64,000 nucleotides of DNA from Ochrobactrum chromiisoli (GTDB lineage: Bacteria > Pseudomonadota > Alphaproteobacteria > Rhizobiales > Rhizobiaceae), in assembly GCF_026241335.1 (NCBI RefSeq), contig NZ_JAPHAV010000015.1:1-64000 (forward strand), in the 5' to 3' direction. Shown piece by piece: positions 26,437 to 36,286 of this stretch. The notes beneath the pieces are model-generated. The model ran no database searches. It had not been told where the DNA came from and was given only the letters and a program-made list of their open reading frames with translations. The translations under genes and the position numbers were made by a program. How positions within the stretch are numbered: position 1 is the first letter of the stretch; every line of letters starts with the position of its first letter.

Positions 26437-27666
26437 CTAATCTTCGTCAACAACACGAAGATGCAGCTGACTGCCAGAGTTCTCTGCTGAGCGTGTCGGG
26501 TTGCGCGGTGTTTCTTCAGCCGGTGCCGGACCAAATTCAAGCGCTTCAATCTTTGCACCGCGCTTGGTGACTTTATTGGAAGACACCAGAATGTCATCAA
26601 TATCCTTGTTGGCCTGCAAGAAATGGGTTTGCAGCTTGCGCACACGCTCATCAAGGCGACCCACATCTTCCATCAGGCGGATCACTTCACCCTGAATGAC
26701 ATGCGCCTGTTCGCGCATACGGGCATCTTTTAAGATCGCCTGAATAACCTGAATGGACAGCATCAGGAGCGATGGCGAGACAATGACGATCCGCGCCCGG
26801 TGCGCGCGCTGGATCAGCGCTTCAAAATGCTCATGAATATCGGCAAAAATGGATTCCGATGGGACAAACAGGAAAGCCGTGTCCTGTGTTTCGCCGGTAA
26901 TCAGATATTTGTCGGAAACATCCTTGATATGCACTTCCATATCGCGGCGGAACTGTGCAACGGCTGTCTTGCGTGCTTCCGGCGCTTCCGTTTCGCGCAT
27001 GGAATTCCATGCCTCAAGCGGGAATTTCGCGTCGATGACCAGTGATGGCGCGTTGTTTGGCATTTTAACAAGGCAATCGGGGCGCGTGCCATTGGACAGT
27101 GTCGCCTGAAACTCATAAGCGCCCTGCGGCAGACCATCGGCAATGATCGCTTCCATGCGCGACTGGCCAAAGGCACCGCGCGTCTGCTTGTTGGCAAGGA
27201 TTGCCTGCAACTGCACGACCTGACCGGCAAGCGACTGGATATTGTTCTGCGCCGTGTCGATAACCGCCAGACGCTCCTGCAACTTTGCGAGGTTTTCATG
27301 GGTCGAACGGGTTTGCTCGGTCATGGTCTGGCCGATGCGATGGGTCATGCCATCGAGCCGTTCGCGTATTGACTGATTGAGCTCGGCCTGCCGTGAGCCA
27401 AAAACTTCGGCCATGGTCTGCATGCGACCCTGCATTTCAGATTGTGCCTTCAAAATCTCCGCCATGCGATATTCCGCATCGCGCGCACGGTCCTCAGCCT
27501 GCGCTTCCGCAACAGCTCTGAGACGCGCAGAACGCGCTGCCGCAATGAGAAAAATAGCGAGGCAAATGACCAGCACAACAATGCCCGCAAGGAGAATATT
27601 TCCCAGCGTGAAAGAGGTTGCACCAAGCTGCAAAAGCGGTTCGTTCAAGAGATTCTGGTTTTCCAT
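26437..27666 (-). CDS. rmuC: RmuC-family DNA recombination protein
   Basis: A 409-residue protein with one N-terminal membrane helix (about residues 23-44), a long coiled coil (about 50-160), and the RmuC nuclease-like domain. That domain is marked by LPQGAYEFQATLSNGTRPDCLVKMPN, SLVIDAKFPLEAWNSM and TAFLFVPSESIFADIHEHFEALIQRAHRARIVIVSPSLL. RmuC limits inversions at short repeats in E. coli. The segment TAVAQFRRDMEVHIKDVSDKYLI is also typical. It is divergent from def. Confidence 0.9.
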   Translation of the reverse strand: MENQNLLNEPLLQLGATSFTLGNILLAGIVVLVICLAIFLIAAARSARLRAVAEAQAEDRARDAEYRMAEILKAQSEMQGRMQTMAEVFGSRQAELNQSIRERLDGMTHRIGQTMTEQTRSTHENLAKLQERLAVIDTAQNNIQSLAGQVVQLQAILANKQTRGAFGQSRMEAIIADGLPQGAYEFQATLSNGTRPDCLVKMPNNAPSLVIDAKFPLEAWNSMRETEAPEARKTAVAQFRRDMEVHIKDVSDKYLITGETQDTAFLFVPSESIFADIHEHFEALIQRAHRARIVIVSPSLLMLSIQVIQAILKDARMREQAHVIQGEVIRLMEDVGRLDERVRKLQTHFLQANKDIDDILVSSNKVTKRGAKIEALEFGPAPAEETPRNPTRSAENSGSQLHLRVVDED

Positions 27667-27767
27667 TGCACAAGCTTAACTGATTCGTGTCGTCTTGATG
27701 AGATCAAAACAAGAACATTTTGCAAGTTACAATTGACGATTCTTGCGCAAGCGATTACGTGAAGCGC

Positions 27768-28295
27768 ATGTCTATTAAACCGCTCATCATCCTTCCCGAT
27801 CCCGTCCTGCGCCAGCTTTCCAAGCCTGTCGAGCGCTTTGACGATCAGTTGCGCAAATTTGCCGGCGACATGCTCGACACGATGTATGACGCGCCGGGCA
27901 TTGGCCTTGCCGCCATTCAGGTGGGCGAACCTCTGCAGATGCTTGTCATTGATCTTGCCAAGGAAGACGAGCCCAAGGCGCCGCATGTCTTCATCAATCC
28001 GGAGATTGTCGCCTCATCAGACGAACGCAGCGTCTATGAAGAAGGCTGTCTTTCGATCCCGGATTATTATGCGGAGGTCGAGCGGCCTGCGAGTATCACG
28101 GTCAATTATTTCGATGCGGACGGCAAGGAAAAGTCGATAGAAGCCGATGGGCTGATGGCGACCTGTTTGCAGCATGAAATCGACCATCTCAATGGCATAC
28201 TGTTTATCGATCATATCTCCAAGCTCAAGCGCGATATGGTCATCAAGAAGTTCAAGAAGCTCGCCAGCCAGCGCGCGTCAAACAGGGCTTTGTGA
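27768..28295 (+). CDS. def: Peptide deformylase
   Basis: A 175-residue metalloenzyme that removes the N-formyl group from new proteins. All three active-site motifs are present: [17 protein letters not shown] with its metal cysteine, and HEIDHLNG with two metal histidines. The start [15 protein letters not shown] is the family start; an upstream in-frame start at 27,720 adds residues with no match. It overlaps fmt at TGATG, the classic def-fmt pair, with truA next. Confidence 0.97.
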   Translation: MSIKPLIILPDPVLRQLSKPVERFDDQLRKFAGDMLDTMYDAPGIGLAAIQVGEPLQMLVIDLAKEDEPKAPHVFINPEIVASSDERSVYEEGCLSIPDYYAEVERPASITVNYFDADGKEKSIEADGLMATCLQHEIDHLNGILFIDHISKLKRDMVIKKFKKLASQRASNRAL

Positions 28296-29215
28296 TGCGG
28301 ATTATCTTTATGGGGACGCCGGATTTCTCCGTGCCAATCCTCACAGCCATCATCGGACAGGGCTATGATGTCGTTGCGGTTTATTCGCAGCTACCGCGTC
28401 CGGCTGGCCGTCGCGGACTGGAACTGACAAAGTCGCCGGTGCATGAAAAGGCCGAGGAATTCGGCATTCCGGTCTTCACGCCGAAAAGCCTGAAAGGCGC
28501 GGAAGAGCAAGACGTCTTTGCGAGCCTTGAAGCGGATGTGGCAATCGTCGTGGCCTATGGCCTGCTGCTGCCGCAGGCCATTCTCGATGCGCCGCGCCTT
28601 GGATGTTACAATGGTCATGCCTCGCTTCTGCCGCGCTGGCGCGGGGCTGCTCCCATTCAGCGCGCCATCATGTCGGGCGACACTGAAACCGGCATGATGA
28701 TCATGAAAATGGACGCGGGGCTTGATACCGGTCCTATCGCCATGGCCGAAAAAGTTGCGATCACGCCGGACATGACAGCTGGTGAGCTGCATGATCGTCT
28801 CAGCATGATCGGTGCCGATCTGATGGTGCGTGCGCTTGGTGCGCTTGAGCGCGAAAGTCTCACTCTTCAGCCGCAGGCTGAGGATGGTGTGACCTATGCC
28901 GCCAAGATCGATAAGGCCGAGGCGCGTATCGACTGGTCGAAGCCTGCGAAGGACGTTCACAACACGATCCGCGGCATCTCACCATTTCCGGGCGCCTGGT
29001 GCGAGATGGAAATCAACGGCGCGGTTGAACGTGTCAAACTCCAGCGCTCTACATTGGGCGAGGGAAGCGGCGCTCCGGGCACTGTACTTGACGATCGCCT
29101 GACGATCGCGTGCGGCGAGGGTGCTGTGCGGCTCGTCACGCTACAACGTTCAGGCGGTAAGCCTTTGCCTGCGCAGGAGTTTTTGCGTGGTGCAACAGTG
29201 ACGAAGGTTCTCTGA
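28295..29215 (+). CDS. fmt: Methionyl-tRNA formyltransferase
   Basis: A 306-residue enzyme that formylates Met-tRNA-fMet. It begins [16 protein letters not shown] and carries the formyl-transfer motif [18 protein letters not shown] and [13 protein letters not shown]. The C-terminal OB-like domain follows ([38 protein letters not shown]). The ATG at 28,295 shares its A with the def stop; a GTG one codon earlier is the alternative. Confidence 0.97.
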   Translation: MRIIFMGTPDFSVPILTAIIGQGYDVVAVYSQLPRPAGRRGLELTKSPVHEKAEEFGIPVFTPKSLKGAEEQDVFASLEADVAIVVAYGLLLPQAILDAPRLGCYNGHASLLPRWRGAAPIQRAIMSGDTETGMMIMKMDAGLDTGPIAMAEKVAITPDMTAGELHDRLSMIGADLMVRALGALERESLTLQPQAEDGVTYAAKIDKAEARIDWSKPAKDVHNTIRGISPFPGAWCEMEINGAVERVKLQRSTLGEGSGAPGTVLDDRLTIACGEGAVRLVTLQRSGGKPLPAQEFLRGATVTKVL

Positions 29216-29218
29216 GCG

Positions 29219-29974
29219 GTGCCTCGTTACAAGATCACTGTCGAATATGACGGCACGCCTTATGTCGGCTGGCAGCGGCAGGAAAATGGCCATGCTGTTC
29301 AGAACGCAATTGAGCAGGCGTTTAAAAAGTTCTGCGGCGAAGATCTCACGTTGAGCGCGGCAGGCCGCACTGATGCAGGCGTTCATGCGAGCGCGCAGGT
29401 CATTCATGTCGATCTGACAAAAGATTGGGGTGCTGCGAAAGTGCGCGATGCGCTCAATGCGCATCTGGTGATGGCTGATGAACGCATCAGCATTCTCAAT
29501 GTCGAGAAGACGACGGATGCCTTTGACGCGCGTTTTTCGGCGCGTGCCCGGCACTATCTTTATCGCATTCACAATCGTCGTGCGCCGCTGGCGATTGATT
29601 ATCAGCGCGTTTGGTGGGTGCAGAAACGCCTTGACCACGAAGCGATGCATGAGGCTGCCAAGCGGCTTCTGGGCGAACATGATTTTACGACATTTCGCGC
29701 AACGCAATGTCAGGCAAAAAGCCCGATCAAAACGCTTGACCGGCTCGATGTCACGCGCAATGGCGATTATGTCGAAATGCGCGTTTCAGCGCGTTCGTTC
29801 CTGCATAATCAGGTGCGCTCCTTTGCGGGAAGCCTGATGGAAGTGGGGGTTGGCCGCTGGACGGCTGATGATTTGCAGGCCGCACTCGAGGCCAAAGATC
29901 GCAAAGCCTGCGGTCAGGTTGCGCCGCCTTATGGTCTCTATCTGATTGGCGTTGATTACCCGTTTCCGTTTTAA
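29219..29974 (+). CDS. truA: tRNA pseudouridine synthase A (GTG start)
   Basis: A 251-residue enzyme that makes pseudouridine at positions 38-40 of tRNA anticodon arms. It opens with [20 protein letters not shown]. The catalytic aspartate lies in [17 protein letters not shown]. Later marks are [12 protein letters not shown] and [22 protein letters not shown]. It starts with GTG three bases after the fmt stop, so it is likely translationally coupled. It overlaps the convergent membrane-protein gene by 4 bases. Confidence 0.96.
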   Translation: MPRYKITVEYDGTPYVGWQRQENGHAVQNAIEQAFKKFCGEDLTLSAAGRTDAGVHASAQVIHVDLTKDWGAAKVRDALNAHLVMADERISILNVEKTTDAFDARFSARARHYLYRIHNRRAPLAIDYQRVWWVQKRLDHEAMHEAAKRLLGEHDFTTFRATQCQAKSPIKTLDRLDVTRNGDYVEMRVSARSFLHNQVRSFAGSLMEVGVGRWTADDLQAALEAKDRKACGQVAPPYGLYLIGVDYPFPF

Positions 29975-30576
29975 AAACTGTTCGCGCCAATTCCGATGCC
30001 AAAAAGCTGTTGCAGGAACACTGTGATAAACAGTGAGCCGAAGAACATGCAGGCAAAGAACGGGGCCACATAAGCGTGTGGGCGTTGCAGCACGATAAAG
30101 GTCAGCCGGTAGCTCAGGATGATTGAGATGGTGAAGAGCACCAGCGCAAACAGTGTCGCGATATCAAGAAAACCCGGAAAGAACAGCTGCAGCAGTGTGA
30201 TTGGCGCAAAAAGCCATGCGAGAAAGGCGCTGCCCCAATTGATGGCGATTACATAGGCTGCATAGCGCTTTGCAATGCCAATCCGTTTGGCAAGCATCCC
30301 GACGATTGCGAGTGGGATGACCCATGCGGCAACATCCACAAATGCGGCGCGCATGACGATGGCAAGGCGTATGCCTGCCTCATCGCTCCCTGCGGTCAGA
30401 TCCGCCGCATAGGCAACCCATGTTGCTAAAAGCGGCGGAAGAGCGACGACAATCGCATAGAAAGATGTCCAGAAATCTTCTGCGGAGATGTCGAGATATG
30501 CGAGGCCGTCCTTGCGGCCAAGCATCATCTTCCAGACGCCCGTGAAATATCTGAAAACATCATCCAGACTGGGCAT
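29971..30576 (-). CDS. Integral membrane protein of unknown function
   Basis: A 201-residue protein with about five hydrophobic segments (near residues 37-58, 72-95, 108-130, 132-155 and 170-195). The N-terminus is polar ([29 protein letters not shown]). The layout, a short soluble start and then five helices, is like Yip1-type proteins, but I do not recognise the family firmly. It lies 9 bases downstream of dapE on the same strand and is likely cotranscribed with it. Confidence 0.75.
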   Translation of the reverse strand: MPSLDDVFRYFTGVWKMMLGRKDGLAYLDISAEDFWTSFYAIVVALPPLLATWVAYAADLTAGSDEAGIRLAIVMRAAFVDVAAWVIPLAIVGMLAKRIGIAKRYAAYVIAINWGSAFLAWLFAPITLLQLFFPGFLDIATLFALVLFTISIILSYRLTFIVLQRPHAYVAPFFACMFFGSLFITVFLQQLFGIGIGANSF

Positions 30577-30585
30577 GGCGTTCCT

Positions 30586-31773
30586 CTAGCCAAAAAAATC
30601 AGCGATGAATCGTTCGTAAATCTGTGTGAGACCTTCAAGATCAGACAAGGCGACACGTTCGTCAACCATGTGCATGGTCTGTCCGACAAGCCCGAATTCA
30701 ACCACCGGACAATAATCCTTGATGAAACGCGCGTCCGATGTGCCGCCTGACGTGGAAAGCGCCGGGCGCTTGCCGGTGACCGCTTCCACAGAAGCGGTCA
30801 GTGTGCCGATCAGCTTTTCGTCGCGGGTGAGAAACACGTGGCTCGGGTTCTCGCGCCATGTCAGCTCATACTTGATTGGGGCTTCCCGGCCCGGACGCAG
30901 ACGGTCGTTGCGCGAAGCCTTTTCAAGGCGCGAGATGATCTCGGCCTTCAGGCTGTCTGCGGTCCATGAATCGTTGAAGCGGATATTGAAGGAAGCGGTT
31001 GCCTTGTTGGCGATGACGTTGGTTGCCGTGTTGCCCACATCAACCGTTGTCACTTCCATGTTGCTGGCCTGAAAATCAGCCGTGCCTTCATCGAAAGCCG
31101 GATAAAGCAGGCCGTCGATCAGCGTGGTGACGCCACGAACCGGATTTTCTGCCAGATGCGGATAAGCAGCGTGACCCTGCACGCCATGCACTGTGATTGT
31201 GCCGGAGATCGAGCCGCGACGCCCGATCTTGATCATGTCGCCGAGGGTGTTCGGGTTGGTTGGTTCGCCAACAAGGGAAGCGTCCCAGGTTTCACCCCTG
31301 TCCTTGGCCCATTGCAGCAGCTTTTCGGTGCCGTTAACGGCCGGTCCTTCTTCATCACCTGTGATGAGGAAGGAGATGCTGCCCTTGAGGCTGTCATGCT
31401 TTTCAATATGGCGCGCAACAGCAGCCACAAAGCAGGCGATGCCGCCCTTCATATCGACTGCGCCACGGCCATACATGATGCCGTCTTCGATCGCGGCAGA
31501 GAAAGGCGGGTGTTTCCAGTCGCTCTCATTGCCCGGAGGCACGACATCGGTGTGGCCTGCAAACATTAGATGAGCGCCATTTCCGGATTTGCGCGCATAA
31601 AGGTTTTCAATGTCCGGCGTGTCTTCGTCCGTGAAGACCGGGCGCTGAATGGAAAAGCCCATTGGCTCAAGCATCGCTTCTAAGGCCGTCAGCGCGCCAC
31701 CTTCAGCGGGCGTTACGGACGGGCAGCGGAGGAGAGCGGCGAGGTTATCGGCGGGATTGGTAGGAAGGCTCAT
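30586..31773 (-). CDS. dapE: Succinyl-diaminopimelate desuccinylase
   Basis: A 395-residue M20 metallopeptidase that frees LL-diaminopimelate in lysine and cell-wall synthesis. Metal-site motifs are [24 protein letters not shown] and [13 protein letters not shown]. The C-terminal [22 protein letters not shown] is typical of DapE. I take the [10 protein letters not shown] start (31,773); a further open stretch to 31,845 has no match. dapD, for the preceding succinylation step, lies at 34,343 on the same strand but is not adjacent. Confidence 0.95.
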   Translation of the reverse strand: MSLPTNPADNLAALLRCPSVTPAEGGALTALEAMLEPMGFSIQRPVFTDEDTPDIENLYARKSGNGAHLMFAGHTDVVPPGNESDWKHPPFSAAIEDGIMYGRGAVDMKGGIACFVAAVARHIEKHDSLKGSISFLITGDEEGPAVNGTEKLLQWAKDRGETWDASLVGEPTNPNTLGDMIKIGRRGSISGTITVHGVQGHAAYPHLAENPVRGVTTLIDGLLYPAFDEGTADFQASNMEVTTVDVGNTATNVIANKATASFNIRFNDSWTADSLKAEIISRLEKASRNDRLRPGREAPIKYELTWRENPSHVFLTRDEKLIGTLTASVEAVTGKRPALSTSGGTSDARFIKDYCPVVEFGLVGQTMHMVDERVALSDLEGLTQIYERFIADFFG

Positions 31774-32057
31774 GATGTCGATGCTTTGTTCCGGGAATCG
31801 TATGGGCCTGAGATTAGATCGGGAAGCTTTCAGATGAAATAGCAATCGCCTCTTTCGATAAACAAGTTCGAGGGTGTGTAAAAATCGCAGCTTTTCTCAG
31901 GCCGTTGCAATTTGCGAATGAAATTTCCTTGACCAGAGGGGCTTTGTCATCGTTAGTTAAAAAAAGGTTGATAGCGAGATCCAGAAAATGGGCCGGTCAA
32001 CTGGGGAATTGTCACTTGAAATTGTTTCTGGCGACATTTTAAAAATGGGAATCTGCC

Positions 32058-32636
32058 ATGCGTTTACTGGTTTGTGCATCAGCAGCTATAATTTTCGGAG
32101 CGTCACTTTTACCGGCCAAAGCTGCGCAATGGAGTGAAGCCGGTGGACTGACCAGCATTCCCTATGGGCATCTTGATTATTGCAAGCGTAACCCGCGTGA
32201 TTGCGGTTCACATCATGTGCAGGCTCCTATGAAGCTGACACCTGATCGCATGAAGATGCTGCAAGCCGTCAACGCATCCGTTAATGCTGCCATCAAGCCG
32301 GTTTCCGATCAGGATAATTACGGTAAGCGCGATTACTGGACTATTCCGAAGAATGGCAAGGGTGATTGTGAAGACTATGTGCTTTTAAAGCGTGCCAAGC
32401 TTTTGGCAAAGGGTATCAGCGCGTCGCAGCTTCTGATTACCATGGTTCAGGGCAGCGAGGCGCATATTGTGCTGAGCGTGCGCACGGATCATGGCGACTT
32501 TATTCTCGACAATATGCGCTCGGAAGTGCTGCCGCTGGAGAAGACATCATATCGCTATATCAAGATGCAGTCGCCGGGCAATTCCGGTCAATGGGTGTCG
32601 ATTGCAGGCCGAGGTATGACGGTTGCTAATAATTGA
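32058..32636 (+). CDS. Exported transglutaminase-like cysteine peptidase (BTLCP/DUF920)
   Basis: A 192-residue protein with a signal peptide (cleavage after LLPAKA, near residue 22) and a mature domain of the bacterial transglutaminase-like cysteine proteinase family. Likely catalytic residues are the cysteine in KGDCEDYVLLKR, the histidine in SEAHIVLSVRT and the aspartate in DFILDN. CKRNPRDC may form a disulphide. It would act in the periplasm. In other bacteria LapG-type relatives cut adhesins, but whether that holds here is unknown. It is followed by a terminator. Confidence 0.85.
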   Translation: MRLLVCASAAIIFGASLLPAKAAQWSEAGGLTSIPYGHLDYCKRNPRDCGSHHVQAPMKLTPDRMKMLQAVNASVNAAIKPVSDQDNYGKRDYWTIPKNGKGDCEDYVLLKRAKLLAKGISASQLLITMVQGSEAHIVLSVRTDHGDFILDNMRSEVLPLEKTSYRYIKMQSPGNSGQWVSIAGRGMTVANN

Positions 32637-32646
32637 TATGGGGTGG

Positions 32647-32676
32647 CTGCCTTTGCAAAAGGCAGTTATCTTTTGA
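32647..32676 (+). terminator. Terminator after the cysteine peptidase gene
   Basis: CTGCCTTT and AAAGGCAG form an eight-pair stem with a three-base loop, followed by TTATCTTTTG. It begins 11 bases past the stop codon. From here to 33,097 (about 420 bases) the DNA is AT-rich, with no gene I can support; it must hold the promoter of the first small exported protein. Confidence 0.7.
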
Positions 32677-33097
32677 AGAAAATGGACAGGGTCGCATTGT
32701 GCGGCCCTATTATTTTTCCGGTTGGGTGCGTGCGGATAAAGCATTCAAACGCTGTCAAAACTGATTTGCGGATCATGTCGAGGATGAAATGTTCAGCTAC
32801 CAAATTGTCGCCAATGAGCTTTATTGTTCGATATTAATATACAGTGATTGCAAACAGACTGTTCAGGAAAAATGAACAAAAATACCCTTATAACAGTTGC
32901 GTGAATGCTGATATATGATTTAAATAATTGTTTGTAAAGAGTATTTTTCAACAAACCGGTTGGTTGTGAAAAAATTGTTTGCACGAATGTGTGATTAAGA
33001 AAACATTTTTGTGACTGGAACTTTCTCCCACTGTCACCCATTTGAGGTGCATCAGGACGATGCGCAGAACGTCGTCATGTGACTAAGGAGATAGAAA

Positions 33098-33322
33098 ATG
33101 AATAAGTTTGTTCTTGCTGCTGCTGCGCTTGCTCTGAGCGCCGGTGCTGCTTTTGCTGAAAACCCACATGTTGGTGAACCAGCTGATCTTTATGCAAATG
33201 ACCGTACGCCAGTGGCAACACAGGGTGTTGATTACTCGGCCCCTGCGTCGATCAATTCGACCTATAAGGATGGTTCTGCAAACCGCTTCGGTGATGCATC
33301 GCCATCAAGCTACCAGAACTAA
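33098..33322 (+). CDS. Small exported protein, tandem family member 1
   Basis: A 74-residue precursor with a clear signal peptide (MNKFVLAAAALALSAGAAFA) and a 54-residue mature chain. The mature part has ENPHVGEPADLYANDRTPVA, then GVDYSAPASI, and ends DGSANRFGDASPSSYQN. An AAGGAG site lies eight bases upstream. It is the first of three tandem paralogues sharing these segments. It has no cysteines and no membrane helix after the signal, so it is probably free in the periplasm. I do not know the function. Confidence 0.85.
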   Translation: MNKFVLAAAALALSAGAAFAENPHVGEPADLYANDRTPVATQGVDYSAPASINSTYKDGSANRFGDASPSSYQN

Positions 33323-33455
33323 GCATTTGATCAAAAATCTGGTTATGGGGCTTCGATTTTATCGTGTCATAGCCAGTCGACCACATCGTGAGTACGCCCT
33401 CCCAAGGTGCTCATAGATTGATCAAGAAGACAGAGAATTTAACACATCTCCCCGG

Positions 33456-33476
33456 AGGATGGCTGCTTGCCATCCT
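33456..33476 (+). promoter_or_regulatory. Leader hairpin before small exported protein 2
   Basis: AGGATGGC and GCCATCCT form an eight-pair stem with loop TGCTT, about 60 bases before the start of the second paralogue. A second GCCATCC occurs at 33,503-33,509, next to the GATGGGGGGAT leading to the ribosome site, so the first arm could pair with either copy. This may be a terminator of the first gene or a switchable leader. Confidence 0.4.
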
Positions 33477-33535
33477 GACGTCCCCGAAAGGAAAGGCGAA
33501 TTGCCATCCGATGGGGGGATAGAAGGACTATGAAA

Positions 33536-33763
33536 ATGAAGAAGTTCGTTCTTGCTGCAGCCGCTCTTGCTCTGAGCGCCGGTGCCGCTTTCGCTGAAAA
33601 CCCAAATGTTGGTATACCAGCTGATCTTTATGCAAATGATCGTACGCCAGTGGCAACACAGGGCGTCGATTACACCGCTCCTGCTTCCATTCACACGCAG
33701 ACCTATAGCGATGGTTCCGCACATCGTTTTGGTGATGCATCGCCATCAAGCTACCAGAACTAA
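33536..33763 (+). CDS. Small exported protein, tandem family member 2
   Basis: A 75-residue precursor nearly identical to the first copy: signal MKKFVLAAAALALSAGAAFA, then ENPNVGIPADLYANDRTPVA, GVDYTAPASI, and the end DGSAHRFGDASPSSYQN. The ATG at 33,536 has AAGGA eight bases upstream, whereas the in-frame ATG at 33,530 is only two bases from it. The first two copies share long stretches at DNA level too, which points to fairly recent duplication. Function unknown. Confidence 0.85.
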   Translation: MKKFVLAAAALALSAGAAFAENPNVGIPADLYANDRTPVATQGVDYTAPASIHTQTYSDGSAHRFGDASPSSYQN

Positions 33764-33923
33764 ATTTGAGAGCTTGTTTGCGGACTGCCTTGTCAATTTT
33801 ATCAAGGCGGCCCGCATCAAATACTGTCCGTAAATATTGCTGTTACTGAATATATGTTTTTTAAAAGTATAGTAATTTAATTGATTAAATATATCTGAAT
33901 TTTTTACTTAAAAGGTTTGAAAA

Positions 33924-34220
33924 ATGAAAAAAATTTCGATTGCTATCCTCACCCTAACGTTGAGCGCGGGAGCTGCTTACGCTGAAAATCCTTTCGTTGG
34001 TGAACCGCCCGCTATGGCCGCCCAGGATAAATTAAACATTCTCCCTGGCAATCCATCCATTTCCGCCATGAAGAGGGATGTGGATTATACTGCACCTGCA
34101 TCCATTAATAGTGGAAACCATAACCCCAGCCGCGCGAACCGCCTCCATCGTCACGATGGATCAGCGCATCGGTTTGGCGATGCTTCACCTGCAAGCTATC
34201 CGCAAGGGGACTGGCATTGA
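33924..34220 (+). CDS. Small exported protein, tandem family member 3 (divergent, longer)
   Basis: A 98-residue precursor with signal MKKISIAILTLTLSAGAAYA and the family core: ENPFVGEPPAMAAQDK, DVDYTAPASIN and DGSAHRFGDASPASY. Compared with the other two it has an extra segment of about 12 residues before the DYTAP motif and a His/Arg-rich insert (NHNPSRANRLHRH) after it, and ends QGDWH. The conserved ends and variable middle suggest that the terminal motifs matter. It is followed by a strong bidirectional terminator. Confidence 0.8.
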   Translation: MKKISIAILTLTLSAGAAYAENPFVGEPPAMAAQDKLNILPGNPSISAMKRDVDYTAPASINSGNHNPSRANRLHRHDGSAHRFGDASPASYPQGDWH

Positions 34221-34290
34221 GGTATTCCTGATTGAGCGTTTGCCTTTGCCTGCATTGGCAGTCGTCGAAGTGCTTTCGGATTATTCTTAA

Positions 34291-34322
34291 AAAAAGGCGA
34301 AGCTTTCGGGCTTCGCCTTTTT
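34291..34322. terminator. Bidirectional terminator
   Basis: AAAAAGGCGAAGC and GCTTCGCCTTTTT form a 13-pair stem with a six-base loop between convergent genes (small exported protein 3 and dapD). A and T runs at the two ends make it usable from both sides. Confidence 0.9.
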
Positions 34323-34342
34323 GGTTTGGTCATGCGGACAAA

Positions 34343-35197
34343 TTAGTCGCGCAGCAATTCATTGATCGAGGTCTTGGAGCGGGTCTTTTCATCGACGCGT
34401 TTGACGATCACGGCGCAATAAAGGCTTGGCCCCCAGTTTTCGCCCGGGACGTTTTTGCCGGGCATGGTGCCAGCAACAACGACCGAATATGGTGGGACTT
34501 CGCCGTAGAAGACTTCGCCTGTCGCACGGTCGACGATCTTGGTCGACTTACCAATAAACACACCCATGCCGAGCACGGCACCTTCGCGAACGATACAGCC
34601 TTCGACGACTTCCGAACGCGCACCAATGAAGCAGTTGTCTTCGATGATGGTCGGGCCTGCCTGCATTGGTTCCAGAACGCCGCCAATGCCGACGCCGCCG
34701 GAAAGATGCACGTTCTTGCCGATCTGTGCACAGGAGCCCACAGTTGCCCAGGTGTCGACCATCGTTCCTTCATCGACATAAGCGCCGAGGTTGACGAAAG
34801 ACGGCATCAGAATCGCGTTGGGCGCGATGTAAGCAGAATGACGGACAACGCAGTTTGGAACAGCGCGGAAACCGGCCTTTTCGAATTCATTGGCTGTCCA
34901 GCCGTCGAACTTGGAAGGAACCTTGTCCCACCAGGAAGACTGGCCGGGGCCACCCTTGATGACTTCCATCGGGTTGAGACGGAAAGAAAGCAGGACGGCT
35001 TTCTTGAGCCACTGATTAACCTGCCAGTTGCCGTCCGCCTGTTTTTCTGCCACACGCGCTTCACCGCGATCAAGCATAAGCAGCGACTGCTCAACAGCAT
35101 CGCGCACTTCGCCGCGTGTTGTCGTGTTAATGCCATCGCGCTCGTCAAAAGCCTTTTCGATGACCTTTTCAAGGGAGGCGAAATCTGGCTTGGTCAT
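34343..35197 (-). CDS. dapD: Tetrahydrodipicolinate N-succinyltransferase
   Basis: A 284-residue hexapeptide-repeat transferase acting in lysine/diaminopimelate synthesis, just before the aminotransferase and DapE steps. The N-terminal helical domain ([21 protein letters not shown]) leads to left-handed beta-helix repeats ([56 protein letters not shown]), typical of DapD. Length is normal. It is likely a single-gene unit ending at the bidirectional terminator. Confidence 0.97.
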   Translation of the reverse strand: MTKPDFASLEKVIEKAFDERDGINTTTRGEVRDAVEQSLLMLDRGEARVAEKQADGNWQVNQWLKKAVLLSFRLNPMEVIKGGPGQSSWWDKVPSKFDGWTANEFEKAGFRAVPNCVVRHSAYIAPNAILMPSFVNLGAYVDEGTMVDTWATVGSCAQIGKNVHLSGGVGIGGVLEPMQAGPTIIEDNCFIGARSEVVEGCIVREGAVLGMGVFIGKSTKIVDRATGEVFYGEVPPYSVVVAGTMPGKNVPGENWGPSLYCAVIVKRVDEKTRSKTSINELLRD

Positions 35198-35401
35198 ATG
35201 GCGGTCTCCATAAAATGGCAGGATAAGCGGCTGCCGTCTTTTGGTCGGCAGTTGTCACAGAAGTGATTAAGCGAAGGGAACATATGGGTCAATCGCGATA
35301 TTGTGGGAAATAACTGAACGCGGTTGGGCCAGATTAAGAATTTAGCGCCCAAATTGATGCTAAGGCATCAATACGCATTGAAATTGAAGGAGCAGGCAAG
35401 C

Positions 35402-36241
35402 ATGAACCCAATGGAGAAGTCCGGCTGGACGCCTTTCCCCAATTCTGAGGAAGCCGTTAAACAGGCGCGCACTGTGCCTCAGACACCTCAGACCGAAGCT
35501 CCGGCATATCGTCTTGCCTTTATGGACGATGACTTCATGACCCGACGCGACATGCGTCCGGTCCGGCTTCAGCTTGAGCTTCTTAAACCAGAGCTGATCC
35601 TTGCAGATCGTGGCATCAAGTCTACGGTTGTCATGTTCGGCGGCGCACGTATTCCGGAGCCGGGCGGTCAAGCCTGGGCTGCGAAGAACGAAGTGCAGAA
35701 AAAAAACCTTGAGGCCAATGCGCGCTATTATGAAGAAGCGCGCAAATTTGCCCGCATCTGCTCGGAATATTCGGCAACCACCTATTATCGTGAATTCATC
35801 ATTGTCACAGGCGGCGGTCCGGGCGTGATGGAGGCTGGCAACCGCGGTGCCGCCGATGTTGGTGCGCCGACCATTGGCCTTAATATCGTGTTGCCGCATG
35901 AGCAGGCACCAAACGCGTATGTAACGCCAGAACTCTGCTTCAACTTCCATTATTTTGCGCTGCGCAAAATGCATTTTCTGATGCGTGCAAAGGCCGTCTG
36001 CGTCTTCCCCGGCGGCTTCGGTACGATGGATGAACTCTTTGAAGCGATGACGCTGATTCAGACAGACCGTATGGAGCGTATGCCGCTCATCCTGTTTGGT
36101 AAAGATTTCTGGAGCAAGGCGATCAATATCGAGTTTCTGGCAGAGCAAGGCACAATTTCGCCTGCGGATATTGAGCTGCTGACTTTTGTTGAGACTGCGG
36201 ACGAAGCATGGGATGAGATCAAAAAATTCTACAATCTCTGA
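35402..36241 (+). CDS. LOG-family protein (nucleotide 5'-monophosphate phosphoribohydrolase-like)
   Basis: A 279-residue Rossmann-fold protein of the LOG / lysine-decarboxylase-like family. Diagnostic motifs are VTGGGPGVMEAGNRGA and PGGFGTMDELFEAMTLIQT (PGGxGTxxE). Family members cleave the ribose from cytokinin-type or other nucleotide monophosphates; the name lysine decarboxylase is misleading. It carries about 75 residues ahead of the core (EKSGWTPFPNSEEAVKQAR...), longer than the short LOG type. I prefer the start at 35,402 over an earlier frame start at 35,324 because AGGAGC lies upstream. It ends at a strong terminator. Confidence 0.85.
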   Translation: MNPMEKSGWTPFPNSEEAVKQARTVPQTPQTEAPAYRLAFMDDDFMTRRDMRPVRLQLELLKPELILADRGIKSTVVMFGGARIPEPGGQAWAAKNEVQKKNLEANARYYEEARKFARICSEYSATTYYREFIIVTGGGPGVMEAGNRGAADVGAPTIGLNIVLPHEQAPNAYVTPELCFNFHYFALRKMHFLMRAKAVCVFPGGFGTMDELFEAMTLIQTDRMERMPLILFGKDFWSKAINIEFLAEQGTISPADIELLTFVETADEAWDEIKKFYNL

Positions 36242-36253
36242 ATAAGAATGTAG

Positions 36254-36286
36254 AAGCCCGGCTGTTATCAGCCGGGCTTTTTTATC
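36254..36286 (+). terminator. Terminator after the LOG-family gene
   Basis: AAGCCCGGCTG and CAGCCGGGCTT form an 11-pair stem with loop TTAT, followed by a T run. It overlaps the end of the convergent nucleotidase gene. Confidence 0.9.

Noticed and set aside
33015..33050. GGAAC near 33,018 as an extracytoplasmic-sigma promoter for small protein 1.
   Set aside because: No CGTT-type -10 element at 16-17 bases.
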